From: Rhea pennata
Taxonomy: Eukaryota > Chordata > Aves > Rheiformes > Rheidae
DNA length: 64,000 nucleotides
Reading direction: 5' to 3'
Assembly (NCBI RefSeq): GCF_028389875.1
Contig: NC_084667.1
Coordinates: 58,196,570 to 58,260,569 of the forward strand
Of this stretch, positions 1-9,630 are shown one piece after another; the first letter of the stretch is position 1, and every line of letters begins with the position of its first letter. Made by a program: the position numbers and the translations under genes. The notes below the pieces were generated by a model. The model ran no database searches. It was not told where the DNA came from and worked only from the letters and a program-made list of their open reading frames with translations.

Positions 1-2804
1 ACTTGATTTTAGCTAGTTATACCTACTTAAGAAAATTAAAAAAAATAACAGCATATAAATAGACATCAGCTGACATTTAAATCAACCCACTCATCAGTTA
101 TTGTATAATGACATAGAGCATATTTATCCATAGCGTTTGGCCATAGAAGTTGGAGGCAAAAGACAACAAATGTCATGTAATATGCATACTTGACTAAATA
201 ATTACTGATAAGTGTATGTTAGTTCAGAATATAATATTCTATAAGCTGAGTGTTTCAGGTAAACTGGAAGAGCAGGGACCCAAGAACATTGTCTGAGCAC
301 TGAAAATTTTTTATGATGAATTAAAACTTTTGTGTGGTGAAATTGTAAGCTACATATGATAATGACATAAAAATACATGTGTCATAGCAATAAACCCCCC
401 TTCTCTTCAGCCAGTCCCTCTTTGCCTTTAAGGTTACAAAATCTATAGCATAAAAAATCATCTCACTTTGATGAAAAAACTGCATTTGGGAAGTTTTCTT
501 AAACAGTACATAGCTTATATCCATTCAGCAATCTTCCAGTTCCCAGATATGAAGATGTTCTGGATGCTAGATCAATCTCTAAGATTTCAGAATTTAACTA
601 CACTATTCTTGCCTTGCAAGAAAAGACATGGGAAAACTGGCCATAATAATGACTATAATGAAGCCAGTCCATAATTCAGAGAAGGGAGCTCTCCTTCCTT
701 TAAACTTGCAATGATTCAACTAACACTGAATGAACAGCTTGTGCTACCTAGTATCCAAAGCTCCTCTGCTTCAGTGAGCTCATAGAAAAGATCATAAAAG
801 GGCCGATGAGAACATCATCTATCTAAAACTTCAATGCTTCATCTAAAACAATTTGGAGTCAGTCATTCAGGCCATGAAACTGAAATGACATTTTTGACAC
901 TGATAGAGAATCTTCTGCTATGACTGGACAGCAGGCAGACAGCCATTCTTCTTCTGAAGCTCTCTGCAACAACATGTTTATTTTGAGACAGTATTGTTTC
1001 AAGTGAGAAAGGCAATAAGGAAATGTGGAATGTGATAACAGGTTTTCGGTCCTTTTTTGAGACATACATCAATGCAACAGGAAAAAATAACTATCAGAAT
1101 GTTCTTAGCTTGTGGATTTCTAGAAGAATCACTTCTTTCTCCAGTCCTTTTTCACACAACAAACTTGAGTGCCAGCAAACAATATATAGAGCAACAACAA
1201 TAAATGCTGCTGCTGCCAAAGTGCTAAATCTAGGCAGTTGCATAGTCAGGACACAGCTCATCCTCTAACAGGTGATCTTTGCCTAATACATACACAACTA
1301 TGCAAAACTAAGCCATGATATGTAGTTGCCCTTAGAAAGATCTCACCATCAGCTAGCCAGATAGCCTTGCAGACTAAGGCATTGAGGATAAACTGAAGAG
1401 ATCCATGCAGATATATCTCTTTTATGTTGAAAACATTCAGAGGTATTTGATTCTGGTCATCTTTTGTAACTTTTTCTGTTCCTTATTTTAGGCTGGTAGT
1501 GCTTCCATTTCCCATAAAGGTTGCTTTTCCTCCCTTGGCTGTTAAAGTCCACTCTTTATCTTTCCAAGGACACTTTTCTCAGCTTTCTTTATCTCCTGTT
1601 CTGCTTTGGGAGCCTTAATGGCAACAATGGCAGCTACTTTTCTTGTTATTTTGCAGGATTGACTAACTGTTAACTAACTGTTGCTTGTGCCAACTTCAGG
1701 CTGCTTGAGCTGCAATGCCTATTAATAACTGGGTATTAGCACCACGCTATCATGACTTTCACAAGAAAAACCAACTGAACGAAAGAGGCGATTCTGATGA
1801 GCAGAGAAAATAATTTTGCAGCAAGTACATACTGAAGCCTCTGTTGCTTAAGTTACAAACACAAATTTAAGAGTGTTCTTGGCCTTCTTGATGGCACTAA
1901 ATTCTCACATTGTATCACTGACAGTCATCACTATCTAGGAATTTGAATTTCATAAGAAACCTTGATCAGTTCTGCTGGCTGACAATCAGACCTTCCTTAT
2001 TCACAACTTTGCCATTCCTCAGCTGGATTACAGCAATACTGTATCATGGATATGATGTCTTCCATATTTAGGGAGATCTGAGAAGCATGGAATGCTGTAA
2101 CTTATCTTAGAAATGCAAACTATTTGTATTTATGAAAACAATCTTTCCACTTAATTTAAATTAAGTTCATAATCTCAGTCTTCAGAGAGCATAATTTCCA
2201 GTTTTAGTTTCCAAATATGAGACATTATTGATAAGAATGGTTCTCTTCACTAGAGAGGTAAGCTAGTCTGTGCAGGAGACAACCTGCAGAGAGACTGACT
2301 GCAAACAGCAAGAGAGTTCCCTCTCATCCAGTCCCAACTGCAAAGCATATTTCTTTTACCTGGCCTTCTTTAATCCAAAAGTTTGGTTTTTTAACAATCA
2401 ACATTTTAAAATATGTATTTTTAAGTAGTAAAATCCCAAATTATGAAAACTAAATTTTTCACAGGCCTTTTCACATTTTTCACATCCCTCTTGGGGAGGG
2501 ATGAGAGAAAAAACAATTTACAATGTATTCCAGTTTAGTAAGGACTTAATTGCTTAGGTAACAAGCTTAGGTGACAAGCTTAATTTTGTAATACGTATCA
2601 CAATGTATTATCACATGCTTTTAGTTTTAAAAGTATGTAGTGGTAAAGAAGGGATTCTTGGTACAAATAAGGAACTAAGAACTGATATTTAAAAAAATAT
2701 AAACAATATTTTCTTATGCTGAAAGCAGGTTAGATGTCCATTAAAGCTCATGTAAATCATAGAAATATTTTCCAAAATCATAATTCTTTTTCTTCTCTCT
2801 ATAT
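1..2804. other. Upstream intergenic sequence, no gene recognised
   Basis: AT-rich sequence with only short open frames (at most about 80 codons), none of which I recognise. A near-tandem duplication of about 13 bases lies around 2,555-2,581 (TAGGTAACAAGCT followed by TAGGTGACAAGCT). In mammals HSP90AA1 lies divergently upstream of WDR20. I looked for HSP90 coding blocks here on the minus strand and saw none, so that gene, if its position is conserved, starts further left. Confidence 0.6.
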
Positions 2805-4300
2805 TACATTAAGGGATCTTGCATGTCATTCTCACTAACATCAGTCTTTTGACTCGTTCAGATGTGCTGCTTGCATATCTCTGTATACTTGTGCCTACTA
2901 GTAATTCATACGCATTCATGGATTCAGTAAAAAATGACATGTTGCAGAGCCTTTGATACTCTTAAGCCAGTCACCCACTAGATATCTAAACTCTTTTTGG
3001 CATCAGTAGTCCAAGTAAAACTTGACAGACCTGTTATAGTTGATAGACATTGCAGAAATGGTCTCCTGATTGCCTGCCTCTGCAAGCAGTACATGTTAAA
3101 ATAGACATTTTCTGCATGATAGAATATGGATGTAGTCACGATCCTTTTTTTTTTTTTTGGCTCAGAAGAGTTGATAAAAAGCATTCAGTGATATCAGTTG
3201 CTGCACTTTTAGGGAAGTAGCAGATGGCATGCAAATTCAAGCATAGAAAAGTTTTGTTGATAACTGTGCCCATATTGCGTAAGTCTTAAGGCTCCAGTTT
3301 TCTTTGGCCAGCAAAAGCACTATTGATGCTGCATCCTGAAAAGTTGCAAGACTGACTGATACTCTACATAAATTGATCTCAAAGGACCACACTATTTTAT
3401 TAATGCTAGTCAATTTTCCTCATGTCTGTTTTCCAAGTTGCCAAAACATTTGGGATAAGTAAAGGAAGGATTCAGTAGTGATTCTGACTTATTTACTGGT
3501 TGTGTAATACATACAAAATAACACATCTATGGGTATCCTCATGGGATAATGTCAGAACTATTATCTTTGGTTAGCTTGTAACAGAAGAATTTACAAGTGG
3601 TACAGAGAACTTTTTCATGAGGCTTAACTGTGTAATCTCTTTTTCCAATTCCTTAACCAAGTATTTGATGAGGACTGTTCATAGGGCTGTACAATAGCGT
3701 TCTTGTGACTTGCAGCTGTGTTTTTAAAATGAATATTTGTCTTGGATTCTCTGTGGAATCTCTCAGCAGCTTTTATTGATGTTTCTTGGTAAATGTTAAA
3801 CACTACATCAATTCTTTGACTTTCTGCACCATCATGTACTGCTGATAACCAGGTACATGTTAACTTTGTTTATTCTTTGGATCACACTCATTCCTTCAGT
3901 GACACATGGCCTGCTGTGGCTTCAGTAAGATTTGCATTCCATACAATCCTTCTTCCAAAGTTGCCTGCTTTGTTTTTCATAGTGATCTAGCCAGTCTTTT
4001 CACTGTGTAATGAGTAAGACATACCAAGTCTGACAGCTTGGAGCAACAATTAACATCTTTTGGTTGAATTATTGTCTTCTTTGAATATTATTATTTAGAG
4101 ATCCTTGCATTTCCTACTTTTCTTTGATGACGGAAAACATTCTGATCTTCTCTTTGGAAAAGTACATGACATTTCTGCATGAAGGAACCACTTTCAAAAT
4201 GATGACTCCTAAAATAACTATAGTTCTGCTCACCTACTTTATGTGCTTTTAGGAGGCCATCAATATCATCTGGCAGGGCCAGCTGATAAGCTAACAAGAT
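2805..4300 (-). pseudogene. Decayed coding remnant of a large uncharacterised nuclease-like protein family
   Basis: Several islands on the minus strand, in consistent order but in shifting frames with stops, read like one long protein. From N to C they are: AHKVGEQNYSYF (in the open block 4,091-4,297); IDVVFNIYQETSIKAAER, inside a stop-free stretch of about 73 codons (about 3,624-3,842); VLCTTCKFFCYKLTKD (3,563-3,622); a block near 3,340-3,400 containing NLCR; GCSINSAFAGQRKLE (3,292-3,336); WTTDAKKSLDI (2,978-3,184); and a last piece near 2,805-2,880. I recall this order from uncharacterised multicopy proteins of fish, sharks and invertebrates. The GCDTVSAFAGKGK-type motif suggests a PIN/FEN-like nuclease, but here GCD reads GCS. 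It is certainly not functional as it stands. Whether it came from a host gene or a transposon cannot be told from this sequence. Confidence 0.72.
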
Positions 4301-5500
4301 CTATCAGTCATTATTGATTGGATTTATCTCACAAATTTTAAGCAAGGTTTCAACATCTGGCCTTTTAAAAGTTTGATTATCTGTACTTGTTCAGATGTTC
4401 ATTCAGATATATATTGTATATGAGTTAACCTGGAGGTCTTCAGCTGTTTCTTGTCTCTCAGCTGCATTGTAATACTATTTTGATGCTGAACATCATATTT
4501 AGCTGCAAATGAAATAATTTTGAACTAATTTGATTTGGGACTAAATGCCTTTTGCCCTCTGGAGTCTGAGTGACTTCTGTAGTTGAGCTGATCTAATGGA
4601 CAGCAAGGGAGGTGGAGGTCCTGCTTCCCTCCTGCTCTGCCATGGCCTCCTGTACCCTCCCTCACAGAGTCACTGTTTTTCATCTGATACCATTCCTTTC
4701 ACATTTGGAGGAGGGGTTAATTCTCTACTCATTTATCTTTCTCAAATGGCTCACCATGAGGTCAGATGAGCACCACTGCTTGTGAAGGAAGTAGCAGCAG
4801 CAGATAGTCATAGTCAAAAATGAAGAGAGCAGGACAACCTCTTTTGGTAGCAGCCACATTAGACCAACTCAGTCACAATATGAAAATATATCTTTAAAGT
4901 GCAATTTTTATTTTTTAATTTAAGGTGATCTAATGCTGTACTACTTAGCTTTTCCCAGTTGCACATTCCCAACTCCTTCCTTATTTTGGCTCTATCGGTT
5001 CTGGGAAAAGTTAGATGAGCTTGGTTGCTGATCATCAATTTCCTGCCTTTTCTTTTTGTGGGGTTAGTTTTTAAGCAGCTCTGACTTACCCTTGGTGGCA
5101 TGATTGCTAAAACTGATGCAAGAGAGACAGTAAAAATATGCAGCAGATCAGAGCAGAGATCAATCCCCCTTTTTATAGTGGGAGATCAGTCTTAAACTAG
5201 CTTAATCCAATCATGATTTCAAACCATAGGCTGTAGTTAGACAAACTCTTTAAACTGAAACTGTTGCCAAAGAAACAGTCTTTCCTCCCTGCCCACTTGA
5301 AAACAATTTTTTTCTGACCCCATGCAACTTCCTCCCTCGTGCCAGCAAGGGCATCGATCGGCTTCACCATGCAGCACAGCCGGCCGGATAGCTGGGTGAC
5401 CATCAGAACAATGAGGTAAATTATGGGACAACCAGTTTTTCAGGTTAACGTTCAGCAGGGCCAACTCCCCAGCCCAGCTCTGCGCACACAGGCACGGTGG
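4301..5500. other. Intergenic sequence between the remnant and the CpG island
   Basis: No gene recognised. A minus-strand open frame at 4,859-5,101 begins ATG CCA CCA AGG followed directly by GTAAGT, so it could mimic a tiny first exon, but nothing else supports it. GC content begins to rise after about 5,330. Confidence 0.5.
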
Positions 5501-5851
5501 CACCGCTTCCTTCAGGGGCAGCGCCAGCTTGACTTCCAACGTTAGTCGAACCAGGGCTGCACCTTGTATTTGTTCTCTCTCGGACAGACTCCCCCGTCGG
5601 GACTCTGAGGCCCGGCCAGGTTTAGGAACCTCGCCTGGGCCAGCAATTCGGCATCTTGGCGACGTGCTGGTGGGGACAAAGCTGCCCTGGGCCACGGCCT
5701 CAGCCGAGCAGCGGCAGCTCGGTGCTCCAAGCCAGGGCGCTGGCACCGCATTCCCCTTTGTGCGACCCCCTGGGAGAAGGTTCATCCTTGCGCGGCCGCT
5801 ACCTGAGCGCCCACGCCCAGGCGCTCCCGCAGCGCGCTCCGCACGCGCGGG

Positions 5852-5887
5852 GCGCCAGGTGGCCGGCACTTGGGCGGGGCCTCGCGG
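5852..5887 (+). repeat. Left arm of a perfect 36-bp inverted repeat in the promoter
   Basis: Begins GCGCCAGGTGGCCGGC and ends GGGGCCTCGCGG. It is identical to the reverse complement of 6,108-6,143, with 220 bases between the arms. Each arm contains a GC box and a CAGGTG E-box-like core. Confidence 0.95.
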
Positions 5888-5891
5888 TCGG

Positions 5892-6035
5892 TTACCGCCT
5901 TCCCTCGCGCGCTAGTGGGCGCCGAACCGACCCACACCCGCTCGCCGCGCCGCCGGGCGGTGCCCCGGCCCCGGCCCCGGCCCGCCCCGTCTCCCACAGC
6001 CCCCGCCCCGCGCCGCCACCACCGCCCGCCGCCAT
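5892..6035 (-). other. Possible divergent short open frame starting MAAGGGGG (speculative)
   Basis: A minus-strand ATG at 6,033-6,035 sits in an AAGATGGCGGC context, identical over those bases to the WDR20 start and matching a YY1-type site. The frame runs 47 codons of Gly/Ala/Arg-rich sequence before a stop. It may be the first exon or leader of a divergent transcript from the shared CpG island, or only a YY1 site. I recognise no protein family, and GC-rich DNA gives such frames by chance. Confidence 0.25.
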
Positions 6036-6107
6036 CTTGAGCCGCCCCCTCGGCGCCCGCCGCACCGCCCCTCCCGCCCCCGCTCCCGGCGAGGCCCCGC
6101 CCCCGCC

Positions 6108-6143
6108 CCGCGAGGCCCCGCCCAAGTGCCGGCCACCTGGCGC
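6108..6143 (-). repeat. Right arm of a perfect 36-bp inverted repeat in the promoter
   Basis: Exact reverse complement of 5,852-5,887. Its 3' edge overlaps the palindromic NRF1-type site at 6,140-6,150. Confidence 0.95.
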
Positions 6144-6281
6144 ATGCGCAGGCGCGCAGTAAACAAGCAGCGCCGCTCCGCCCCTTTACGCCGTCTGCGT
6201 GGACGCCTCCGCGTCGGGCCGCGCGAGCCCCGGCGGCGGCGGCGGCTGCGCAGTGGAGCTACATCCGGGCACTGGGGCAGG

Positions 6282-6341
6282 ATGAATGCTCCTTTCCAAG
6301 ATGGCGGCGGAGGGAGGAGGGAAGGAGATGAACGAGATTAA
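6282..6341 (+). promoter_or_regulatory. WDR20: Upstream open reading frame overlapping the WDR20 start codon
   Basis: An ATG at 6,282 with A at -3 opens a 19-codon frame that is out of frame with WDR20. It runs past the WDR20 ATG (6,301) and stops at 6,339-6,341. If transcription starts upstream of 6,282, scanning ribosomes would meet it first, and reinitiation at 6,301 would be impossible after translating it. A further ATG at 6,286 is in frame with WDR20 (five extra residues) but has T at -3. Confidence 0.5.
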
Positions 6342-6549
6342 GACCCAGTTCACCACCCGGGAGGGGCTGTACAAGCTGCTGAGCCACTCGGAGTACAGCC
6401 GGCCGAACCGGGTGCCCTTCAACTCGCAGGGCTCCAACCCGGTCCGCGTTTCCTTCGTCAACGTCAACGACCAGAGTGGCAACGGAGACCGGCTCTGCTT
6501 CAATGTGGGCCGGGAGCTCTACTTCTACATCTACAAGGGGGTCCGCAAG
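6301..6549 (+). CDS. WDR20: WDR20 coding exon 1 (residues 1-83)
   Basis: Encodes the N-terminus of WD repeat-containing protein 20, beginning MAAEGGGKEMNEIKTQF and ending at YIYKGVRK. The family is known to bind USP12 and USP46 together with UAF1 (WDR48) and to stimulate their ubiquitin-removing activity. I chose the ATG at 6,301 because it has A at -3 and G at +4 and matches the start I recall for mammalian WDR20 (MATEGGGKEMNE). The exon ends in phase 0 after AAG at a GTACCG donor, a weaker match to consensus than the other donors in this gene, and the next exon continues AADLSKP. Exactly 83 codons. The exon lies inside the CpG island, so its codons are very GC-rich compared with the AT-leaning later exons. 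Confidence 0.96.
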
Positions 6550-6559
6550 GTACCGGGGC

Positions 6560-6700
6560 TCGGCCGCCGGGCTGGGACGGGGGCGGCGGGGGGCTCCGCG
6601 GCGGGCCGCCCCCCCCCGCCCGGGGGCCGGCGGGGGGCTGGGGCCGCCCCGCGGGGCTGCGGCAACTTCGCCCCCCGCTCCCCGGGGCCGCGCCTCGGGG
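6560..6700 (+). other. G-rich and C-rich stretch just downstream of the exon 1 donor
   Basis: Many runs of three or more G on the plus strand (for example around 6,578-6,595 and 6,622-6,650), with a run of nine C near 6,609, all within 150 bases after the splice donor. Such sequence can form G-quadruplex structures in DNA or pre-mRNA. Whether it does so here is inference. Confidence 0.6.
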
Positions 6701-7564
6701 CTGGCGGCTCCTCGGCCTGGGCCTGGCTGTAGCTGCTGCTTCAGCTGCTCTCCGCATCAGCTGGCTTGTAGGGAAGCAGTCGGGGAGGGGGAGTGTAGGC
6801 CAGGCCTGGAGGGCTCTGCGAGTTGCTGTGGTGCTGGCTCGGTGCTAAAGGGCTATGTTAAATACGGCTGTCAACGCCGGTGGGTGTGTGAGCGCCCCTC
6901 CTCAGCGACGCGATGGCTTGGCCCCTCCTTGGCGTTTAGGGGTGCGGGCTGGCTTTGCAACAGCAAGGCAGCTCTGGGCCTCTTTCACCTGCTGCTTCAG
7001 GTCTGAGGCTGCTGGATGCTAATGCTTGGCATGATTATGGTGGTGTCAAATCCCTGCTTTCAGGATGGCGGGAAGAGGATATTTTGCTAGTTTTGACTGA
7101 ATAGTTACAGCTTTCACTTTAATTTTAGGCCTTTATTGTGACATTCAAGTGCGGACTCTTTCTAGGGTTGTCTCTAAATGGGAGCAGTGCAATGAGCTGA
7201 GTTTTACAAAGACAGAAAATTTCTGTTATAGGAAAGAAACACAGATTCAGGCTAAGAGATCCTCCTTAATGTGAATATTTAATGCAGGGCTAACTGTGTG
7301 CATTTGATGTCTCAGTTCACTGTATTTATAATCAAACTTCTTCTGTCTGTTGTTTCTTAGGGTCCTTGCCCTCACAGGATTTAGTGAGGCATTCAGAGTT
7401 TGTGATGCTAAGTTAGTACATGTCACTCAATATAGGTAGACAAAAACCTCATGATTGTCAGTTTTCTGTTTTGAAAAGTGGATGCTCATTATCTTACGTG
7501 TTTGAGACTCAGCTGCCATAATGTGAGTACCTGTGAGAATCACCCTGCTTGTAGCCCACTGTGC

Positions 7565-7700
7565 AGCAGGGAATGAAGGCACAGAGAACTAGTGATGTAC
7601 CCAAGGTCATGCAGGAAGCTTGTAGACAAGCAAGGAATTATACCTGAATCTACAAAGTCCTAAGCTAGTGCCCACATCGCTCCTCCACCTATACGAAATG
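7565..7700 (+). repeat. MIR-like (CORE-SINE-related) ancient repeat fragment
   Basis: The phrases GGCACAGAGA, ACCCAAGGTCA, CAGGAAGC and the following stretch ending GTGCCCAC match, in order and spacing, the 3' half of MIR-type elements (consensus: GAGGCACAGAGAGGTTAAGT, TTGCCCAAGGTCACACAGC). It is strongly diverged, as expected for a very old insertion. Confidence 0.65.
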
Positions 7701-9581
7701 TAAGTGCTAACTGGAGAATAAAGCCTGCCTGGGTATTTGTTGACTGTGACTTGACAGATCTGTCCTATGTAATTGTATGGAAAAAGGGCCTACTGATTTT
7801 GCTTTCACACTTTAATGAATTTTAATAATCTAGTTATGTTGTAAATAATATTTAAACGAAGCTTTTTTTAAGTACCTGATGAGTGTTTTGTATCAAACAG
7901 TAACTGCTATTTGTGTGCAGTTGCTATCTTTAATGCTTACAAGATATTGTGGGTGGCACTTAATGTCTCTGAAAATCTGTCTCCTAAATTATTGCCATGT
8001 TTGGATTCAATTTTTCCATACAAAATAGCTGTAGACTTCTCTAATTTACATTACAGAGCAGGCCTTCATATAGTCTAGTAGTTGTACATGTGATTCTTAA
8101 CAGTTGTCTTAGTCATCTCTCACCACACTCAGAAGAATAAAAAATCTAAAACCTGGAAGTGCATTGAAAATAGGGAACCGAATAACTTTTTCAAGTTAAA
8201 ACTAAGCTCAAAGCCATTTTTATAATACTTTTTTTAGATGCTAAAAGCTATTTTTGTGGTACATGTTAATTGAAAATTTTGGTTTGTTGAATTGTTAGCT
8301 TTGAGGCATACCTGTTACAGCATTAAATGCTTTGTTTTTCTCTCTGATTAGTATAAAGCATTTAAAATAGATTTTATTTCAATGAGCTTTTAAAGTCTTA
8401 ACATTTAGAAAAATACTGCATGTTCTATACATATTTCTTAGGAGTTTATTTTGAAATTATTCAATTGGAAGTCATTGTTTTATCTATGTAGAAAGTTGAC
8501 GTGAGAACAAGCTGGCAGCTTTTGATATGATTATTTCAGCTTTCCAAAATCAGAAGTTATATATCTTGTGGTTATCATAAAAGAAAAGAAGCTACTATTA
8601 CCGAACTGGACACTGTCTTAGACTGGACAAACTATCAAAATCTTTACAAGCCATTCTGTTTGAGGGTGGGGGGCTTTATCAATTTAAGACAGACTGATCT
8701 GTGACCCTCTGTATACAAGTGCTGACTAATAACTTCATAATTTCATAGTTATCTAAGCCTCCTTTAAATTTGTCTTCCTAATTACTTTAAGACGGCGATA
8801 TTCTCATTGTTTTGGCTGAGTTTTCTTAAGTTATTGAAGAACAACATGATGTTAGTGAAGTTGTACTGTATGTATCTTGTTTTTATTTTTTTTGTTTGTT
8901 TGCTTTGGTTCAATTCTTGCTAATGAAATACTATACTTTTCCTGAAATGAGTGAGAGAATTGTGAGGACTGTATTTTTAAGAGTGGTATCTGTTAGATAC
9001 CTAGATAATTCTTGCATCGGTAATCCATTGTAGATCAGTACGCATCAAGTAAGAGTCAGGCTTAAGCCATGAATGACACTTAAGAATAAATGATCTGAAT
9101 ACTGAGTCAAAGATACTACTTGAAAGGTTATTCCTTAAAATTACTGATGCTAAGCTTTCTTTTCATTTCCATTGGATACTAAATATGCTGTATCTGCTAT
9201 GTCTACTTTTTAAATTATCTTTTACCTAGATTACTAATGTATGTGTTTCATTTAGGAAATGAAACTTGTATGAGGATCAGCATTTCCAAGGATCTTTCTT
9301 TAACCTTGATCCTTCTTCCAAGAAACTTGGATTAAAAATTTTATATCCAGCTCCCAGGGCAGGTGGCGTGCAGCTTTTAAAGCTGATAGATGATGATAAT
9401 AGTTCAGACAAGAGACAGGAGGGGTGTTGGACAGCTCTTCAAGCTGTCTTTAGGGGCTTTATGAAGCAAACAGCTTCCTTTTTAACAATGCAAAGGACAA
9501 ATTCGTGAAAAAAATCTGAGTTTTTACTATTTCACAGTTTTATGTTACCTTTCTCAATGAGAGCGCAGTTTTGAGCCAGTG

Positions 9582-9630
9582 TTTTTTTTTTTTTTGTTTT
9601 TTTTTTTTTGGTTTTTGTCTTTTTTGTAAT
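9582..9630 (+). repeat. T-rich tract
   Basis: Interrupted poly-T with a few G; low complexity. Confidence 0.85.

Larger units (their letters stand above)
5580..6760. promoter_or_regulatory. WDR20: CpG island and TATA-less promoter of WDR20, possibly bidirectional
   Basis: The sequence changes sharply from AT-rich to very GC-rich with dense CpG and many GC boxes (GGGCGG or CCGCCC, for example 5,872-5,877). The island spans the first coding exon. A palindromic NRF1-type site GCGCATGCGCA lies at 6,140-6,150. A YY1-type site AAGATGGCGGC at 6,298-6,308 overlaps the WDR20 start codon, as in many housekeeping genes. A second YY1-type site in the opposite orientation (6,028-6,039) sits over a minus-strand ATG. 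No TATA box is evident. Transcription probably starts between about 6,150 and 6,270; this is inferred. Confidence 0.85.

Noticed and set aside
1486-1572. Coherent minus-strand frame reading PWKDKEWTLTAKGGKATF
   Set aside because: It looks protein-like over about 28 codons, but I could not place it in any family and the flanks do not continue it.
5237-5869. 210-codon minus-strand open frame at the CpG island edge
   Set aside because: Composition is that of GC-rich DNA with few stops; no recognisable domain, and competing frames on both strands are equally open.
5656-6162. 168-codon plus-strand Pro/Ala-rich open frame before WDR20
   Set aside because: Typical chance frame in a CpG island; repetitive Pro-Ala-Arg composition with no family match.
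6286-6300. In-frame upstream ATG that would add MLLSK to WDR20
   Set aside because: T at -3 makes a poor start context, whereas the ATG at 6,301 has A at -3 and G at +4 and matches the known N-terminus.
9266-9508. 80-codon open frame in intron 1
   Set aside because: No family resemblance and no start or splice context that supports it.
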